A stretch of DNA of 33,286 nucleotides, from positions 1-33,286 of the forward strand of contig CANIVU010000099.1 in NCBI GenBank assembly GCA_947470805.1, written 5' to 3'. Below are positions 14,112 through 22,626 of this stretch, piece by piece. This stretch comes from Acidobacteriota bacterium. GTDB lineage: Bacteria; Acidobacteriota; Terriglobia; Bryobacterales; Bryobacteraceae. Position numbers and translations under genes: made by a program. The notes under the pieces were generated by a model, which had not been told where the DNA came from, did not search any database, and saw nothing but the letters and a program-made list of their open reading frames with translations. The first letter of the stretch is position 1; each line of letters begins with the position of its first letter.

Positions 14112-15326
14112 ATGGCTAAAATTAAGGTCAAAAACCCCGTCGTCGAGATGGACGGCGACGAGATGACGCGTATCATCTGGCAATGGATCCGCGAACGCCT
14201 CATCCTTCCCTACCTCGACATTGACCTCAAGTACTATGATCTCGGCGTCGAAAAACGCGACGAAACCAACGATCAGATCACCATCGATTCCGCCAACGCC
14301 ACCAAGCAATACGGTGTCGCCGTCAAGTGTGCGACCATCACGCCGGACGAAGCCCGCGTCAAGGAATTCGGCCTCAAACAGATGTGGCGCAGCCCCAACG
14401 GCACCATCCGCAACATCCTCGATGGCACCATCTTCCGCGAACCGATCATCTGCAAAAACGTCCCGCGCATCGTCCCCCACTGGGATAAACCCGTCGTCGT
14501 CGCCCGTCACGGCTTCGGCGATCAGTACCGCGCGCAGGATTTCGCCTTCTCCGGCGCCGGCACCCTGAAGCTGGTCTTCACGCCCAACGACGGCGGCGAA
14601 ACGATCGAACGCGAAATCATCAAGGCCCCCAGCGCCGGCATCGCGCTCGGCATGTTCAACCTGGACAGCTCCATCGCCGGCTTCGCCCGCGCCTGCTTCG
14701 CCTACGGCCTCGGCCGCAACTACCCGGTCTATCTGTCCTCGAAGAATACGATTCTCAAGGTCTACGACGGCAAGTTCAAGAACCTCTTCCAGGAGATCTA
14801 CGACGCCGAATTCAAGACCGCCTTCGAAGCCAAAGGCCTCACCTACGAGCACCGCCTCATCGACGACATGGTGGCCAGCAACCTGAAGTGGAACGGCGGC
14901 TACCTGTGGGCTTGTAAGAACTACGACGGCGACGTGCAGTCCGACACCGTGGCCCAGGGCTACGGCTCGCTCGGCCTCATGACCTCCGTTCTGATGTCGC
15001 CCGATGGCAACACCATCGAAGCCGAAGCCGCCCACGGCACCGTCACCCGCCACTACCGCATGCACCAGCAGGGCAAGCCCACGTCCACCAACCCGATCGC
15101 CTCGATCTACGCCTGGACCCGCGGCCTGCAGTATCGCGGCAAAATGGACAACACGCCCGACGTCGAAGCCTTCGCCACGGAACTGGAAAAGGTCTGCGTC
15201 GATGTCGTCGAATCCGGCAAGATGACCAAGGATCTGGCCATCCTCATCGACCCCAATCACGCCTACCTCACCACTGAAGATTTCATGAACGAAATCGACG
15301 TGGAACTGAAAAAGCGCTTGGGCTAA
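14112..15326 (+). CDS. icd: NADP-dependent isocitrate dehydrogenase, eukaryote-type homodimeric
   Basis: Oxidatively decarboxylates isocitrate to 2-oxoglutarate in the TCA cycle, making NADPH. The 404-residue sequence is of the eukaryotic IDH1/2-like subfamily throughout: [18 protein letters not shown] at the N-terminus, the isocitrate-binding [32 protein letters not shown], the metal-binding [13 protein letters not shown]...YDGDVQSD region, and the NADP-binding [11 protein letters not shown]. Full length with the expected ends; all catalytic blocks are present. It has its own promoter region and a strong terminator, so it is monocistronic, as fits a housekeeping gene. Confidence 0.97.
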   Translation: MAKIKVKNPVVEMDGDEMTRIIWQWIRERLILPYLDIDLKYYDLGVEKRDETNDQITIDSANATKQYGVAVKCATITPDEARVKEFGLKQMWRSPNGTIRNILDGTIFREPIICKNVPRIVPHWDKPVVVARHGFGDQYRAQDFAFSGAGTLKLVFTPNDGGETIEREIIKAPSAGIALGMFNLDSSIAGFARACFAYGLGRNYPVYLSSKNTILKVYDGKFKNLFQEIYDAEFKTAFEAKGLTYEHRLIDDMVASNLKWNGGYLWACKNYDGDVQSDTVAQGYGSLGLMTSVLMSPDGNTIEAEAAHGTVTRHYRMHQQGKPTSTNPIASIYAWTRGLQYRGKMDNTPDVEAFATELEKVCVDVVESGKMTKDLAILIDPNHAYLTTEDFMNEIDVELKKRLG

Positions 15327-15345
15327 CTGCGGTCCCGTAAAAACC

Positions 15346-15382
15346 AAAAGCCCGGTTGGCGATCGCGCCAACCGGGCTTTTT
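15346..15382 (+). terminator. Intrinsic terminator of icd
   Basis: AAAAGCCCGGTTGGCG and its exact complement enclose the loop ATCG, giving a 16-bp stem with A-run before and TTTTT after. It can work in both directions, also stopping transcription from the DUF465 gene on the minus strand. Confidence 0.92.
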
Positions 15383-15410
15383 CACGTCTATCTTTCAGCG
15401 CACCTGCGCG

Positions 15411-15647
15411 CTAGCCAACCAACGCGCCGGCCTGCCGATGCAAGAGATCATTCATTTGATCTTTCAAGTGCAGCTTGAGCTTCTTCAATCGCACTTCTTC
15501 CATCTGCTCGTCGTCGCTCAGGTGGCTCATCGCCTCGAGTTGTTCCAGCCGGCGGTCATAATCCGTATGCCGCGCAACTAGTTCACGAAACTCGTCGCTA
15601 GTCGCCATCAGGTGCGCCTTCAATTCATCTTGCGTGTTGAGCTCCAT
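15411..15647 (-). CDS. DUF465 / YdcH-like small coiled-coil protein
   Basis: A 78-residue, highly charged alpha-helical protein. The segment EFRELVARHTDYDRRLEQLE and the following LKKLKLHLKDQMNDLLHRQ match the DUF465 (YdcH) pattern, where H-x-x-Y/L-D and L-K-K-x-K-L-x-x-K-D are conserved. These small proteins form helical hairpins; their function is unknown. AAAGGAGA lies 9 bases before the ATG. Monocistronic between the icd terminator and the rimI end. Confidence 0.85.
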   Translation of the reverse strand: MELNTQDELKAHLMATSDEFRELVARHTDYDRRLEQLEAMSHLSDDEQMEEVRLKKLKLHLKDQMNDLLHRQAGALVG

Positions 15648-15718
15648 CGGGATTTATCTCCTTTGGCAGGCTTCCAACGCCTAGGCCTATTTAGGCTCGG
15701 TGTGTAGTCTGTTTCATC

Positions 15719-15736
15719 TGTCCAAATCGTTGGACA
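15719..15736 (-). terminator. Hairpin after rimI
   Basis: TGTCCAA-ATCG-TTGGACA, a 7-bp perfect stem about 12 bases beyond the rimI stop codon on the minus strand. No T-tract follows, so termination is only plausible. Confidence 0.35.
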
Positions 15737-15747
15737 CCCCGAACCTA

Positions 15748-16158
15748 TCACCTTTTTCGCTCCAAAACAATCCCATCCTCTGCGGGGTGCTGATAGTACT
15801 TCCGGCGCTTGCCGATGACCGCAAACCCGCACTGCTCATACAGCCGCCGCGCATTGGCGTTCGACTCCCGAACCTCCAAAAACACGCGCCCCGCCGGCAA
15901 CACATCGATCAACGCCCGCCCCAACCCACGCCCGCGAAAAGCTGGACCGACGGCGATATTCAGCAGTTCCCACTCGTCCACATCCACCCCGCGCCAAACG
16001 GCAAAACCGCCGATCACCCCGTCCATTTCCGCAACCACGAACGAGTAATAGAGATAGTCCGATACCGTCCACTGCGCGGCCTCCGGCGAGGCTCGCTGGA
16101 TCGTCTCAATCCGCTCCAGATCACTAGCCGTTCCCGCCCGAATCACAACTCCCTCCAC
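15748..16158 (-). CDS. rimI: Ribosomal protein alanine N-acetyltransferase RimI
   Basis: RimI acetylates the N-terminal alanine of ribosomal protein S18 using acetyl-CoA; some relatives act more broadly. The 136-residue GNAT domain shows the RimI pattern: DEWELLNIAVGPAFRGRGLG (acetyl-CoA loop R-G-R-G-L-G), VFLEVRESNANARRLYEQCG and FAVIGKRRKYYQHPAEDGIV. The GTG start lies inside the 3' end of the glycosyltransferase gene (16-base overlap), so rimI is the last gene of a four-gene operon. RimI genes are often near tsaB/tsaD; neither is here. Confidence 0.9.
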   Translation of the reverse strand: MEGVVIRAGTASDLERIETIQRASPEAAQWTVSDYLYYSFVVAEMDGVIGGFAVWRGVDVDEWELLNIAVGPAFRGRGLGRALIDVLPAGRVFLEVRESNANARRLYEQCGFAVIGKRRKYYQHPAEDGIVLERKR

Positions 16159-17753
16159 ATCTCCGCCTGCGCCTCCCCAATTGCCGTCCAGTCAAATGAC
16201 GAAACAGCCAGCCGCCGCGCCGCCACCGCCATCCGCGCCCGCATCGCCGGGTCGTGCAACAGCGTGATCACCCCTTCCGCAAACGCCGCCGCCCCATCCC
16301 CAATCCACACCGTCTCCCCATGCCGCAGCCCCAGCCCCGCGCACCCACTCGTCGTCGACACCACCGCCCGCTCCATCGCCATCGCCTCCAGCACCTTTAA
16401 ATTTGTCCCCGCGCTCACCAGCGTCGGCGACAACACCACATTCGCCCGTTCATACAGCGGCACCACATCGCCCACAAACCCATGCACCGTCACCGCGCCC
16501 CCGCTCGCCGGCGCCTCCGGCCAGTAGCGCAAATGGTCCGGTCCGGCCACCACTTCCAACGTCGCCTCCGGCAGCACGCTCAACACCAGCGGCCAAACTT
16601 CCTCATAGAAAAACCGGAACGCCGTCACGTTCGGAAAATGACGAAAAGACCCCACAAACAGCAGCCTCTGCCCCCGCGCCTCCGGCACCGGCACGAACCG
16701 CGACAGGTCCACACCATTCGCCAACACCGTGGCATGCTCCACGCCCAACTTTTGACGGTCCTTCTCCGCCATCACCACCACCTGCCGCATCCGCCGCGCC
16801 GCCCTCGATTCAAACCGCCACCACCGCCACCAGTCCCACCAAGCGGCAAACCTCCACTGCTTCTCAAACACCTGCTGATACAGGTCAAACGTCACGTCAT
16901 GCTCCACCAGCACATCCCGCGTATACGGAGCCAACTGCGTATACTCCGCCTGCACCAGCAGAAAATCATGTGCCGCGTTATCGGCCGCCAACCGCTCCGC
17001 CAGCGCCCGCGAACGGAACTCCCGCACCTCCGGCGGCAACAAGGAAGCCCACCGCGGCTCCCGGTACCGAGGCATCTCAAACAGCACCGCCTGATGCAAA
17101 AACTCCATCACCGGCCCCGGATTCTTCTCCGCGCCCGGCTCCGCAAAACAGTACAAAAACACGTCAAACTCCCGCGCCGCCTCCCGCAACATGGAGTAAA
17201 TCCGCACCGCCCCCCCATGCCCCAACGGCCAAGGAAAATACGGCGATACCACCGCAACTCGAGGCCGCCCGCCCAACGCCCGCCCCGCCAAAGGTATCGA
17301 CGCCGAAGACTCCCGCGAACGCTCCCGCGCCCACGGCCACCACGCCGGCCGCAGCCACACCCGGTCCAACGGCACCCCCCGCCAAAACAGCCACGAAGCA
17401 ATCCCATCGGCCACCCGCAGATGATGCCGCTCCCCGCGCGCATTGAACGCCAACAACCGCCGAGGCGCCGTCAAAACCGCCAGCCGTACCAACGGATGCG
17501 ACCCCAATAAAAACGGAGCCAATCCCACGCGCCGCCGCCCCAACTGCCGCCGCAAATCCCCCCACCCGCTCACCACCAAACACGGCAACCCGTCAATCGC
17601 CCGCCCCCAGCAAACCACCAGATGCTCCCGCCCCGGCTCTAATAAACGAATCTCCTCAAACATCGCCCGCACCCGCGCCTCCTCCCCGGAAGCAAAGTGC
17701 AGCACAATCGCCTCGGCGTCCTTCCCCAGCAGGCGCCACAACCAACGCTTCAT
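16143..17753 (-). CDS. GT4-family glycosyltransferase with N-terminal extension
   Basis: A 536-residue GT-B enzyme. The start is the ATG overlapping the MFS stop (ATGA); longer upstream frames are antisense noise. Residues ~164 onward form the glycosyltransferase: PRVAVVSPYFPWPLGHGGAV (acceptor-domain glycine loop), VEHDVTFDLYQQVF, VLANGVDLSRFVP, RLLFVGSFRHFPNV, VTVHGFVGDVVPLYERANVV and the donor-binding SAGTNLKVLEAMAMERAVVS. The first ~160 residues (HPLVRLAVLTAPRRLLAFN region) form a separate, unassigned part. The donor and acceptor cannot be read from sequence; cell-surface polysaccharide or glycolipid synthesis is the usual role. The Trp/Arg-rich stretch WWDWWRWWRFESRAARR is unusual and may touch the membrane. 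Confidence 0.88.
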   Translation of the reverse strand: MKRWLWRLLGKDAEAIVLHFASGEEARVRAMFEEIRLLEPGREHLVVCWGRAIDGLPCLVVSGWGDLRRQLGRRRVGLAPFLLGSHPLVRLAVLTAPRRLLAFNARGERHHLRVADGIASWLFWRGVPLDRVWLRPAWWPWARERSRESSASIPLAGRALGGRPRVAVVSPYFPWPLGHGGAVRIYSMLREAAREFDVFLYCFAEPGAEKNPGPVMEFLHQAVLFEMPRYREPRWASLLPPEVREFRSRALAERLAADNAAHDFLLVQAEYTQLAPYTRDVLVEHDVTFDLYQQVFEKQWRFAAWWDWWRWWRFESRAARRMRQVVVMAEKDRQKLGVEHATVLANGVDLSRFVPVPEARGQRLLFVGSFRHFPNVTAFRFFYEEVWPLVLSVLPEATLEVVAGPDHLRYWPEAPASGGAVTVHGFVGDVVPLYERANVVLSPTLVSAGTNLKVLEAMAMERAVVSTTSGCAGLGLRHGETVWIGDGAAAFAEGVITLLHDPAMRARMAVAARRLAVSSFDWTAIGEAQAEMWREL

Positions 17754-18931
17754 CCCCGCTCCCGCGTCAGGTACAACACGCCAATCCCCGCCAGCGGCAA
17801 CAACGCCATCGCCATGCATACCGGCGCAAACCCCTGCCGATCGACCACATACCCAATCGCCGGCGAAATCACCGTCTGCATCAATCCATACGCCCCCGTC
17901 AACGACGCCCCCGCAAACGCCGCCCGCTCCACCCCAAACAAATCCAGCGGCAACGCATACAAATTCACCGACATCATCGTCGTGCACGAATAGCTCACCG
18001 CAATGCACAACGCCGCCAACACCGGGCTCCCCGAAAACGGCACCAGCAGCGTCGCCCCCGCCACCGCCAGCGCGCCGAACAGAATCGCCCGCCGCCGCGC
18101 GTCCGTCACCGCCCCCGATAACTTCATCGACACCGCCCCCCCAAACAACCCGCCAAACGCCCCCACCAACGGCGGAATCCACGCCAGCGTCCGGTTCACC
18201 ACCCCCGCCTCCATCCCCCACGCCGAAACCAAATACGGCGTCGTCCAGTTCGACCACAAGCTATACACCGACATGATCAACATCGCCGCCACAATCAATC
18301 CCCAATACGCCCGCGACCGCAACAGCTCCGACACCGCGAACACCCTCCGCCCTGGGTCCAACGGCTGCACCGGCGTCCGCCGCGCCACCGCCCACCACAC
18401 AGGCACCCACACCAATCCCAACGCCCCAGCCACCAAAAACGCCGCCCGCCACCCATACCGCGGCTCCATGTATCCAGCCAGCAACGGCGCCGCAATCATC
18501 CCAATCGAAAGCCCCACCTGGCTCATCGCCTGCCCCAACGCCCGCTCCCGGGGCTCCAAATAAGTCGACATCGCCTTCCCCGCCGCCGGCACACCGCCCC
18601 CCTGCGCCGCGCCCAGCAAAAACCGCGACGCAATCAGCCCCCACAAGTCCCTCGCCCACCCCGTCCAAACCGTCGCCACCGACCACACACCCACCGCCAG
18701 CGTCACCCCGGAGTTCAGCCCAATCCGGTCAATCACCAGCCCCATCAGCGGCGCCGCCAACGCATAGACGATGGAAAAATACGACACCACCCGCCCATAG
18801 TCTTCATTACTCCACGCAAACTCCCCGCGCACCACCGGCGCCAGCGCGGCCAGCAACTGCCGGTCTAAATAATTCAGCGAAGACGACAGAATAAAAATCC
18901 CAATCGCCACCCAACGCCCGGGAATCCTCAC
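17750..18931 (-). CDS. MFS transporter, probable organic anion/hexuronate type
   Basis: 393 residues from a GTG that overlaps the previous stop (GTGA); further upstream codons are out-of-frame copies of the neighbouring gene. It opens RIPGRWVAIGIFILSSSLNY with the sugar-acid-symporter-like NYLDRQLLAALAPVV and FSIVYALAAPLMGLVIDRIG (loop 2-3 motif). Further segments include FLLGAAQGGGVPAAGKAMS, LGQAMSQVGLSIGMIAAPLL and TGAYGLMQTVISPAIGYVVD, about twelve hydrophobic helices in all. The pattern is closest to anion:cation symporters (ExuT/GudP-like), but the substrate is not determinable by eye. It sits between a secreted coiled-coil protein and a glycosyltransferase, all translationally coupled. 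Confidence 0.87.
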   Translation of the reverse strand: MRIPGRWVAIGIFILSSSLNYLDRQLLAALAPVVRGEFAWSNEDYGRVVSYFSIVYALAAPLMGLVIDRIGLNSGVTLAVGVWSVATVWTGWARDLWGLIASRFLLGAAQGGGVPAAGKAMSTYLEPRERALGQAMSQVGLSIGMIAAPLLAGYMEPRYGWRAAFLVAGALGLVWVPVWWAVARRTPVQPLDPGRRVFAVSELLRSRAYWGLIVAAMLIMSVYSLWSNWTTPYLVSAWGMEAGVVNRTLAWIPPLVGAFGGLFGGAVSMKLSGAVTDARRRAILFGALAVAGATLLVPFSGSPVLAALCIAVSYSCTTMMSVNLYALPLDLFGVERAAFAGASLTGAYGLMQTVISPAIGYVVDRQGFAPVCMAMALLPLAGIGVLYLTRERG

Positions 18932-20412
18932 CGCGCACCCATGAACGTCACCGTGGCCACTTCTTTCGTCGCCTTCACAAACTCCACCGTCACCACCCGA
19001 GGCGTCTTCTGCACCCCGCAACCCAGGTCCACAGTCCCATTCCCCGTCACCACAATCTTCCCCGGATCCGCCACGTTCAACAACGTCGCCGTCTTCAAAT
19101 CCGCCCCCACCGCCAGCCGCAACTTGCCCCCCGCCAAACAATCCACCCGCAGCAATTTCCCCTGCAAATTCCCATCCGCCTTCGGCCCATCCCACCACTC
19201 CACCAGCGGCGCCGTCGACGTCTTCGACCCGCCCGCATTCGCCCGCGCCTCCGCCTCCCGCACCCGCGAAATCGCCTCGTCCTTCAACCGCTGCAGCTCT
19301 TTAGCCTCCGCCTCCTGCACCTTCCGCCGCTCTTCCTCTTCCGCCTCCACGCGCTTCCGGTCCGCCGCCAACCGCGTCTCCCGCAACTGCGCCCGCTCCG
19401 CCGCCGACGTCGCCGCCCGCTCCGCCCCAAACCACATCTTCCCGGCCTCGGTCATCAACTCGGCCTTCTCAAAGTGCTCCGCCGCCAAACGCCACAACCG
19501 CACATCGCGCGGCGAAAGCTCCGCCGCCCTCCGGTACCGCTGGGCCTTATCCGAATTCCGCTCTTCCAACTTCGCCAGCAGCTCATGCGGCAAGCTCCAC
19601 CGCGGATTCGCCCGCCAGGCCTTCTCCAACGATTCCCGAGTATTCTCCGCCGCCAACGCCCGCGCCCCCGCCAGCGGCGCCGTCCCCGCCAAATCAGCCA
19701 CCAACAACTTCGCCTCCTCCGGCTCCAACTCCTCCCCCCGGATCCGCCGAGGGTCCATCGGCCGCCCCGTCAACGCAATCGTCCCAAACACACCCTTCGC
19801 CAAATACGCCGACGCCTCTTTATCAAAATCCTTCTGCAACATCCCCGTCGTATTCCGCCAAGCCGCGTCCCCCTCAATGCCCTTCCCATAATTCGAAAGA
19901 AGCACCTTCGCCGACCCGCTGAACCGAGGATCCGTCAACAACAAACTCATCCGCGCCCACTCCAAATCCTTCGGCGCCGGCGCCGCGCCCAGCGTCACCC
20001 GCGGCCCATGCACCTCCAACGTGCTAAACGCCCGCGCCACGCCCCGCTCAATCACCGGATCGAAGGTCGCCGTATTCTCCCGCAGCAACAACAGCGCCAA
20101 CTGCTCCATCGCCGCCACCGGCACCGGCCCGGCCGGCAAAGTCAGCAAATACCCGTCCCGTCCCAGTCGCACCGTCCCGATCTCCGCGTTGTTCTTCCGC
20201 TGCACCACCGCCAACGGCCACACCGGGTTCAGCTCTTTCCCGAACTTCTCGGAAAGCGTGTGCCGCAACTGCGCAATCGTCACCAGCGCCTCGGTGGCTT
20301 CTTTCTCCCCAGCGTTCGTATACACGGTAAACGGCGCGTTCCGGTAGGCCGTCCACTTCTCGGCCCCGGCCACGCCCGCAAGGAGCATTAAGATGGCAAA
20401 ACAACGCTTCAC
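18928..20412 (-). CDS. Exported protein with tetratricopeptide-like and coiled-coil regions
   Basis: From the GTG at 20412 the product is 494 residues and begins with a signal peptide (KRCFAILMLLAGVAGAEKWT). The N-terminal half resembles DUF1570/peptidase-like acidobacterial proteins (FTVYTNAGEKEATEALVTIA, LRHTLSEKFG), without a clear catalytic motif. Residues ~280-360 look like two helical TPR-type repeats (WRANPRWSLPHELLAKLEER, YRRAAELSPRDVRLWRLAAE). A highly charged coiled coil follows (LAADRKRVEAEEEERRKVQE through ISRVREAEARAN) and then a beta-rich C-terminal domain ending TVTFMGAR. First gene of the four-gene operon; its promoter would overlap that of the divergent DUF1569 gene. Function unknown. 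Confidence 0.75.
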   Translation of the reverse strand: MKRCFAILMLLAGVAGAEKWTAYRNAPFTVYTNAGEKEATEALVTIAQLRHTLSEKFGKELNPVWPLAVVQRKNNAEIGTVRLGRDGYLLTLPAGPVPVAAMEQLALLLLRENTATFDPVIERGVARAFSTLEVHGPRVTLGAAPAPKDLEWARMSLLLTDPRFSGSAKVLLSNYGKGIEGDAAWRNTTGMLQKDFDKEASAYLAKGVFGTIALTGRPMDPRRIRGEELEPEEAKLLVADLAGTAPLAGARALAAENTRESLEKAWRANPRWSLPHELLAKLEERNSDKAQRYRRAAELSPRDVRLWRLAAEHFEKAELMTEAGKMWFGAERAATSAAERAQLRETRLAADRKRVEAEEEERRKVQEAEAKELQRLKDEAISRVREAEARANAGGSKTSTAPLVEWWDGPKADGNLQGKLLRVDCLAGGKLRLAVGADLKTATLLNVADPGKIVVTGNGTVDLGCGVQKTPRVVTVEFVKATKEVATVTFMGAR

Positions 20413-20436
20413 ACGACTAGCATATCCCGCTACAAT
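20408..20436 (+). promoter_or_regulatory. Promoter of a leaderless transcript
   Basis: TTCACA (20408-20413), a 17-base spacer and TACAAT (20431-20436) form a good sigma-70-type promoter. TACAAT ends 7 bases before the ATG of the DUF1569 gene and no Shine-Dalgarno is present, so transcription should begin at the start codon. Confidence 0.65.
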
Positions 20437-20443
20437 CCCCCCT

Positions 20444-20890
20444 ATGGCCAAGACCATATGGAACCCCCAGGACCGCGCCGCCCTCTTCGCCCGCATCGAT
20501 TCCCTCAAGCCCGACAGCCGCCCCCAATGGGGCAAAATGTCGGTCACCCAAATGCTCCGCCACTGCACCGTCCCCATCCTCGCCACCATGGGCGAATACA
20601 AGGTCACCCACAAGAAAACCTTCTTCCGCATCTGGCCTATGCAGAAGCTCATCATCTACGTCCTCCCCTGGCCCCAAGGCGCCCCCACCGCTCCGGAGTT
20701 CGTCATCACCGAAGACGGCGATTTCCAAACCCGCCTCGCCGGCCTCCGCGCCGCCGTCGACAAGTTCGTCTCCAGAGGTCTCACCCAAACCTTCCAGGAC
20801 CACGCCGCCTTCGGCCCGCTCTCCCCCGACGACTGGGGCGCTCTCACCCACCGCCACATCGAACACCACCTGAAACAGTTCGGAGCCTAA
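20444..20890 (+). CDS. DUF1569 (DinB-like) protein
   Basis: A 148-residue protein with the DUF1569 signature: ALFARIDSLKPDSRPQWGKM, SVTQMLRHCTVPI and the C-terminal LTHRHIEHHLKQFGA. These helical-bundle proteins belong to the DinB/YfiT superfamily, where His residues (H in MLRHC, HRHIEHH) often bind a metal. Specific function unknown; relatives may be thiol-dependent transferases. The start is the ATG directly after the -10 box rather than the one 17 codons upstream. The next gene begins at the base after its stop codon. Confidence 0.85.
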   Translation: MAKTIWNPQDRAALFARIDSLKPDSRPQWGKMSVTQMLRHCTVPILATMGEYKVTHKKTFFRIWPMQKLIIYVLPWPQGAPTAPEFVITEDGDFQTRLAGLRAAVDKFVSRGLTQTFQDHAAFGPLSPDDWGALTHRHIEHHLKQFGA

Positions 20891-21256
20891 ATGACACGGA
20901 TCCTCCTCCTCTCCCTCGCCGCCGCCGCGCTCCTCGCCCAAGTCGCCGGCCAATGGCGCGCCGAGTTCGACACCCAAGTCGGCGCCATGAAGTACCGCTA
21001 CACCTTCCAGGTCGATGGCGCCAAACTCACCGGCAAAGCCGCCGCCGTAACCCCCGAAGGCAAACGCGAATCCGCCATCACCGAAGGCCTCGTCAAAGGC
21101 GACAAAATCCAATTCGTCGAAACCCTACAATTCCAGGGCCAGGACATCCGCATCGAATACACCGGCGTCGTCAAAGGGGACGAAATCAAATTCACCCGCC
21201 AGGTCGGCTCCTACGCCACCGAAGACTTCACCGCCAAGCGCATTAAGTCCCAATAA
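20891..21256 (+). CDS. Small exported protein, beta-rich
   Basis: 121 residues; residues 1-16 are a signal peptide (MTRILLLSLAAAALLAQ). The mature part alternates strands, with MKYRYTFQVDGAKLTGKAAA, GDKIQFVETLQFQGQDIRIE and VKGDEIKFTRQVGSYATEDF, resembling a lipocalin-like or streptavidin-like small barrel seen in many acidobacterial exported proteins. No family name is secure. It starts immediately after the DUF1569 stop and probably shares its transcript. Its end overlaps the convergent XRE gene by 14 bases. Confidence 0.75.
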   Translation: MTRILLLSLAAAALLAQVAGQWRAEFDTQVGAMKYRYTFQVDGAKLTGKAAAVTPEGKRESAITEGLVKGDKIQFVETLQFQGQDIRIEYTGVVKGDEIKFTRQVGSYATEDFTAKRIKSQ

Positions 21257-21860
21257 CCGGCGCCGACACCACCAGCGCCCGTGCCACCGGCTCCTCCGAC
21301 AGCCCCCGGTAGGAGTGCAGTTCCGACGAGTCGAAATACGCCGAATCCCCCGCCTCCAGCACGCACACGTCGTCCTGGTAGATCACCTCCAACCGGCCCT
21401 CCAGCAAATACAGCAACTCCGCGCCCGCATGGGCGTGCGAAAACGCCTCCCGCTCCTCCCGCAACGGGAACTCCGCCAGGTAAGCCTCAATCGGCTTATT
21501 CGTCGCCTTAAACGCCAGAACCTCAAATAGGAACGCCGGCCGCTCGTTCTCCGGGTCGTTCGGAAACAACATCCGTTCGTCCTGCCGGATCACTTCAAAC
21601 AACCCCGCCCGCCGCCGCGACCCAAAGAAATAGTCCAGCCCCACGTCAAACACCATCGCCACCCGCGCCAGCGTCGGCAACGTCGGGATCAACTTCCCGT
21701 TCTCCAACTGCGACAACATACTGGCCGACAGCCCCGTATGCTTCCCCAGCTCCGTCAGCGCAATCTTCTTCCGCATCCGCAACTGCCGGATCTTCGACCC
21801 CAAATCGTAAGCCGAAAGCACCCGCGAGATCGTATCCGGACCGGATTCGTAGTCCATCAT
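21243..21860 (-). CDS. XRE-family regulator with C-terminal cupin sensor
   Basis: 205 residues: an N-terminal helix-turn-helix (residues ~20-75; LGSKIRQLRMRKKIALTELG, GLSASMLSQLENGKLIPTLP) and a C-terminal cupin_2 barrel (residues ~125-200; FSHAHAGAELLYLLEGRLEV, LEAGDSAYFDSSELHSYRGL). This is the layout of PuuR/SutR-like repressors that sense small metabolites through the cupin. The His residues in HAHAGAE and LHSY can bind a metal or ligand. Divergent from an ECF sigma factor gene; the space between carries repeated and inverted elements that are likely its operator. Confidence 0.92.
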   Translation of the reverse strand: MMDYESGPDTISRVLSAYDLGSKIRQLRMRKKIALTELGKHTGLSASMLSQLENGKLIPTLPTLARVAMVFDVGLDYFFGSRRRAGLFEVIRQDERMLFPNDPENERPAFLFEVLAFKATNKPIEAYLAEFPLREEREAFSHAHAGAELLYLLEGRLEVIYQDDVCVLEAGDSAYFDSSELHSYRGLSEEPVARALVVSAPVIGT

Positions 21861-21871
21861 GATTCCAGTTT

Positions 21872-21902
21872 AGTGCAACTGAAAGCCAGTGCAATGGCTT
21901 TC
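21872..21902. promoter_or_regulatory. Candidate XRE operator with direct and inverted repeats
   Basis: AGTGCAA occurs at 21872-21878 and again at 21888-21894. The second copy forms the centre of the inverted repeat GAAAGCCA-GTGCAA-TGGCTTTC (21881-21902, perfect 8-base arms). A further CACTGAAA follows. The cluster lies 12-42 bases upstream of the XRE start and 65-95 bases upstream of the sigma factor start. Confidence 0.5.
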
Positions 21903-21968
21903 GCCTCACTGAAATGACTTTTAGTAATAAGCACAAATTATCCCGAATCCCTGTTAACGTGGTTTCAT

Positions 21969-22610
21969 ATGGCAACCACCGAGACCGCAATCGCCGCCGC
22001 CCCTACCACAGGAATAGTGGACGCCGACGCGGACTTGATCGAATCCGCTCGCACTGGCGATACCGAAGCCTTCACCGAACTGGTGAACCGGCACTACCCC
22101 TCCAGCCTGAAACTCGCCCGTTCCATCCTCCGGGACTTTGAGGATGCCGAAGACGAAGTGCAAAACGCCTTTACCAAGGTGTTCCTGCATCTCAGCCGTT
22201 TCGAAGGCAACAGCCGCTTCTCCACGTGGCTGAGCCGCATCGTGGTCAACCAGTGCCTGATGCGCCTTCGCAAGGCCCGCCGCGCCCGCTTCGCGTATTT
22301 GGATGATGCAGGCGCCGAAGAAGGAAACGTGAAGATGGAGCTCGCCGACACTTCGGAGAACCCGGAAGAGTCGCTCGGTCGCGGCGAAGTGGAGGCCCTC
22401 CTCCGCCGCGAAGTGAACTGCATCCCCCCGCTGTTGCGGGAACCGCTCCTGCTGCGCGAAACCCTCCGCCTGTCGCTCACCGAAGTAGCCGACCGCCTGG
22501 GCATCACCGAAGCCGCCGCCAAATCGCGCCTGCTCCGCGCGCGCCGCGAACTCCGCGCCCGCCTCACGCGCCACCAAGGCACCCGCGGCGCCGCCACCCT
22601 GCTCACTTAA
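21969..22610 (+). CDS. ECF-type RNA polymerase sigma factor
   Basis: 213 residues. Region 2: DLIESARTGDTEAFTELVNR, AEDEVQNAFTKVFLHLSRFE, FSTWLSRIVVNQCLMRLRKA. Region 4: LRETLRLSLTEVADRLGITE, AAAKSRLLRARRELRARL. The linker is acidic. No anti-sigma gene follows; the next sequence is a broken ankyrin gene, so control must come from elsewhere, possibly from the divergent XRE-cupin regulator. There is no evident ribosome binding site before the ATG. Confidence 0.93.
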   Translation: MATTETAIAAAPTTGIVDADADLIESARTGDTEAFTELVNRHYPSSLKLARSILRDFEDAEDEVQNAFTKVFLHLSRFEGNSRFSTWLSRIVVNQCLMRLRKARRARFAYLDDAGAEEGNVKMELADTSENPEESLGRGEVEALLRREVNCIPPLLREPLLLRETLRLSLTEVADRLGITEAAAKSRLLRARRELRARLTRHQGTRGAATLLT

Positions 22611-22614
22611 ACCC

Positions 22615-22620
22615 TAAAAT
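22615..22620 (+). promoter_or_regulatory. Possible -10 box of the ankyrin gene
   Basis: TAAAAT ends 6 bases before the ATG at 22627, again the spacing of a leaderless start. It overlaps nothing else and follows the sigma factor stop. No -35 assigned. Confidence 0.3.
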
Positions 22621-22626
22621 GAGGGG

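Noticed and set aside
14109-15371. 420-residue open frame antisense to icd
   Set aside because: Gly/Ala/Asp/Val-rich shadow of a highly conserved gene; arises from codon bias in G+C-rich DNA.
17754-18257. Upstream extension of the glycosyltransferase frame
   Set aside because: Gly/Val-only sequence overlapping the MFS gene; the ATGA overlap at 17753 is a much better start.
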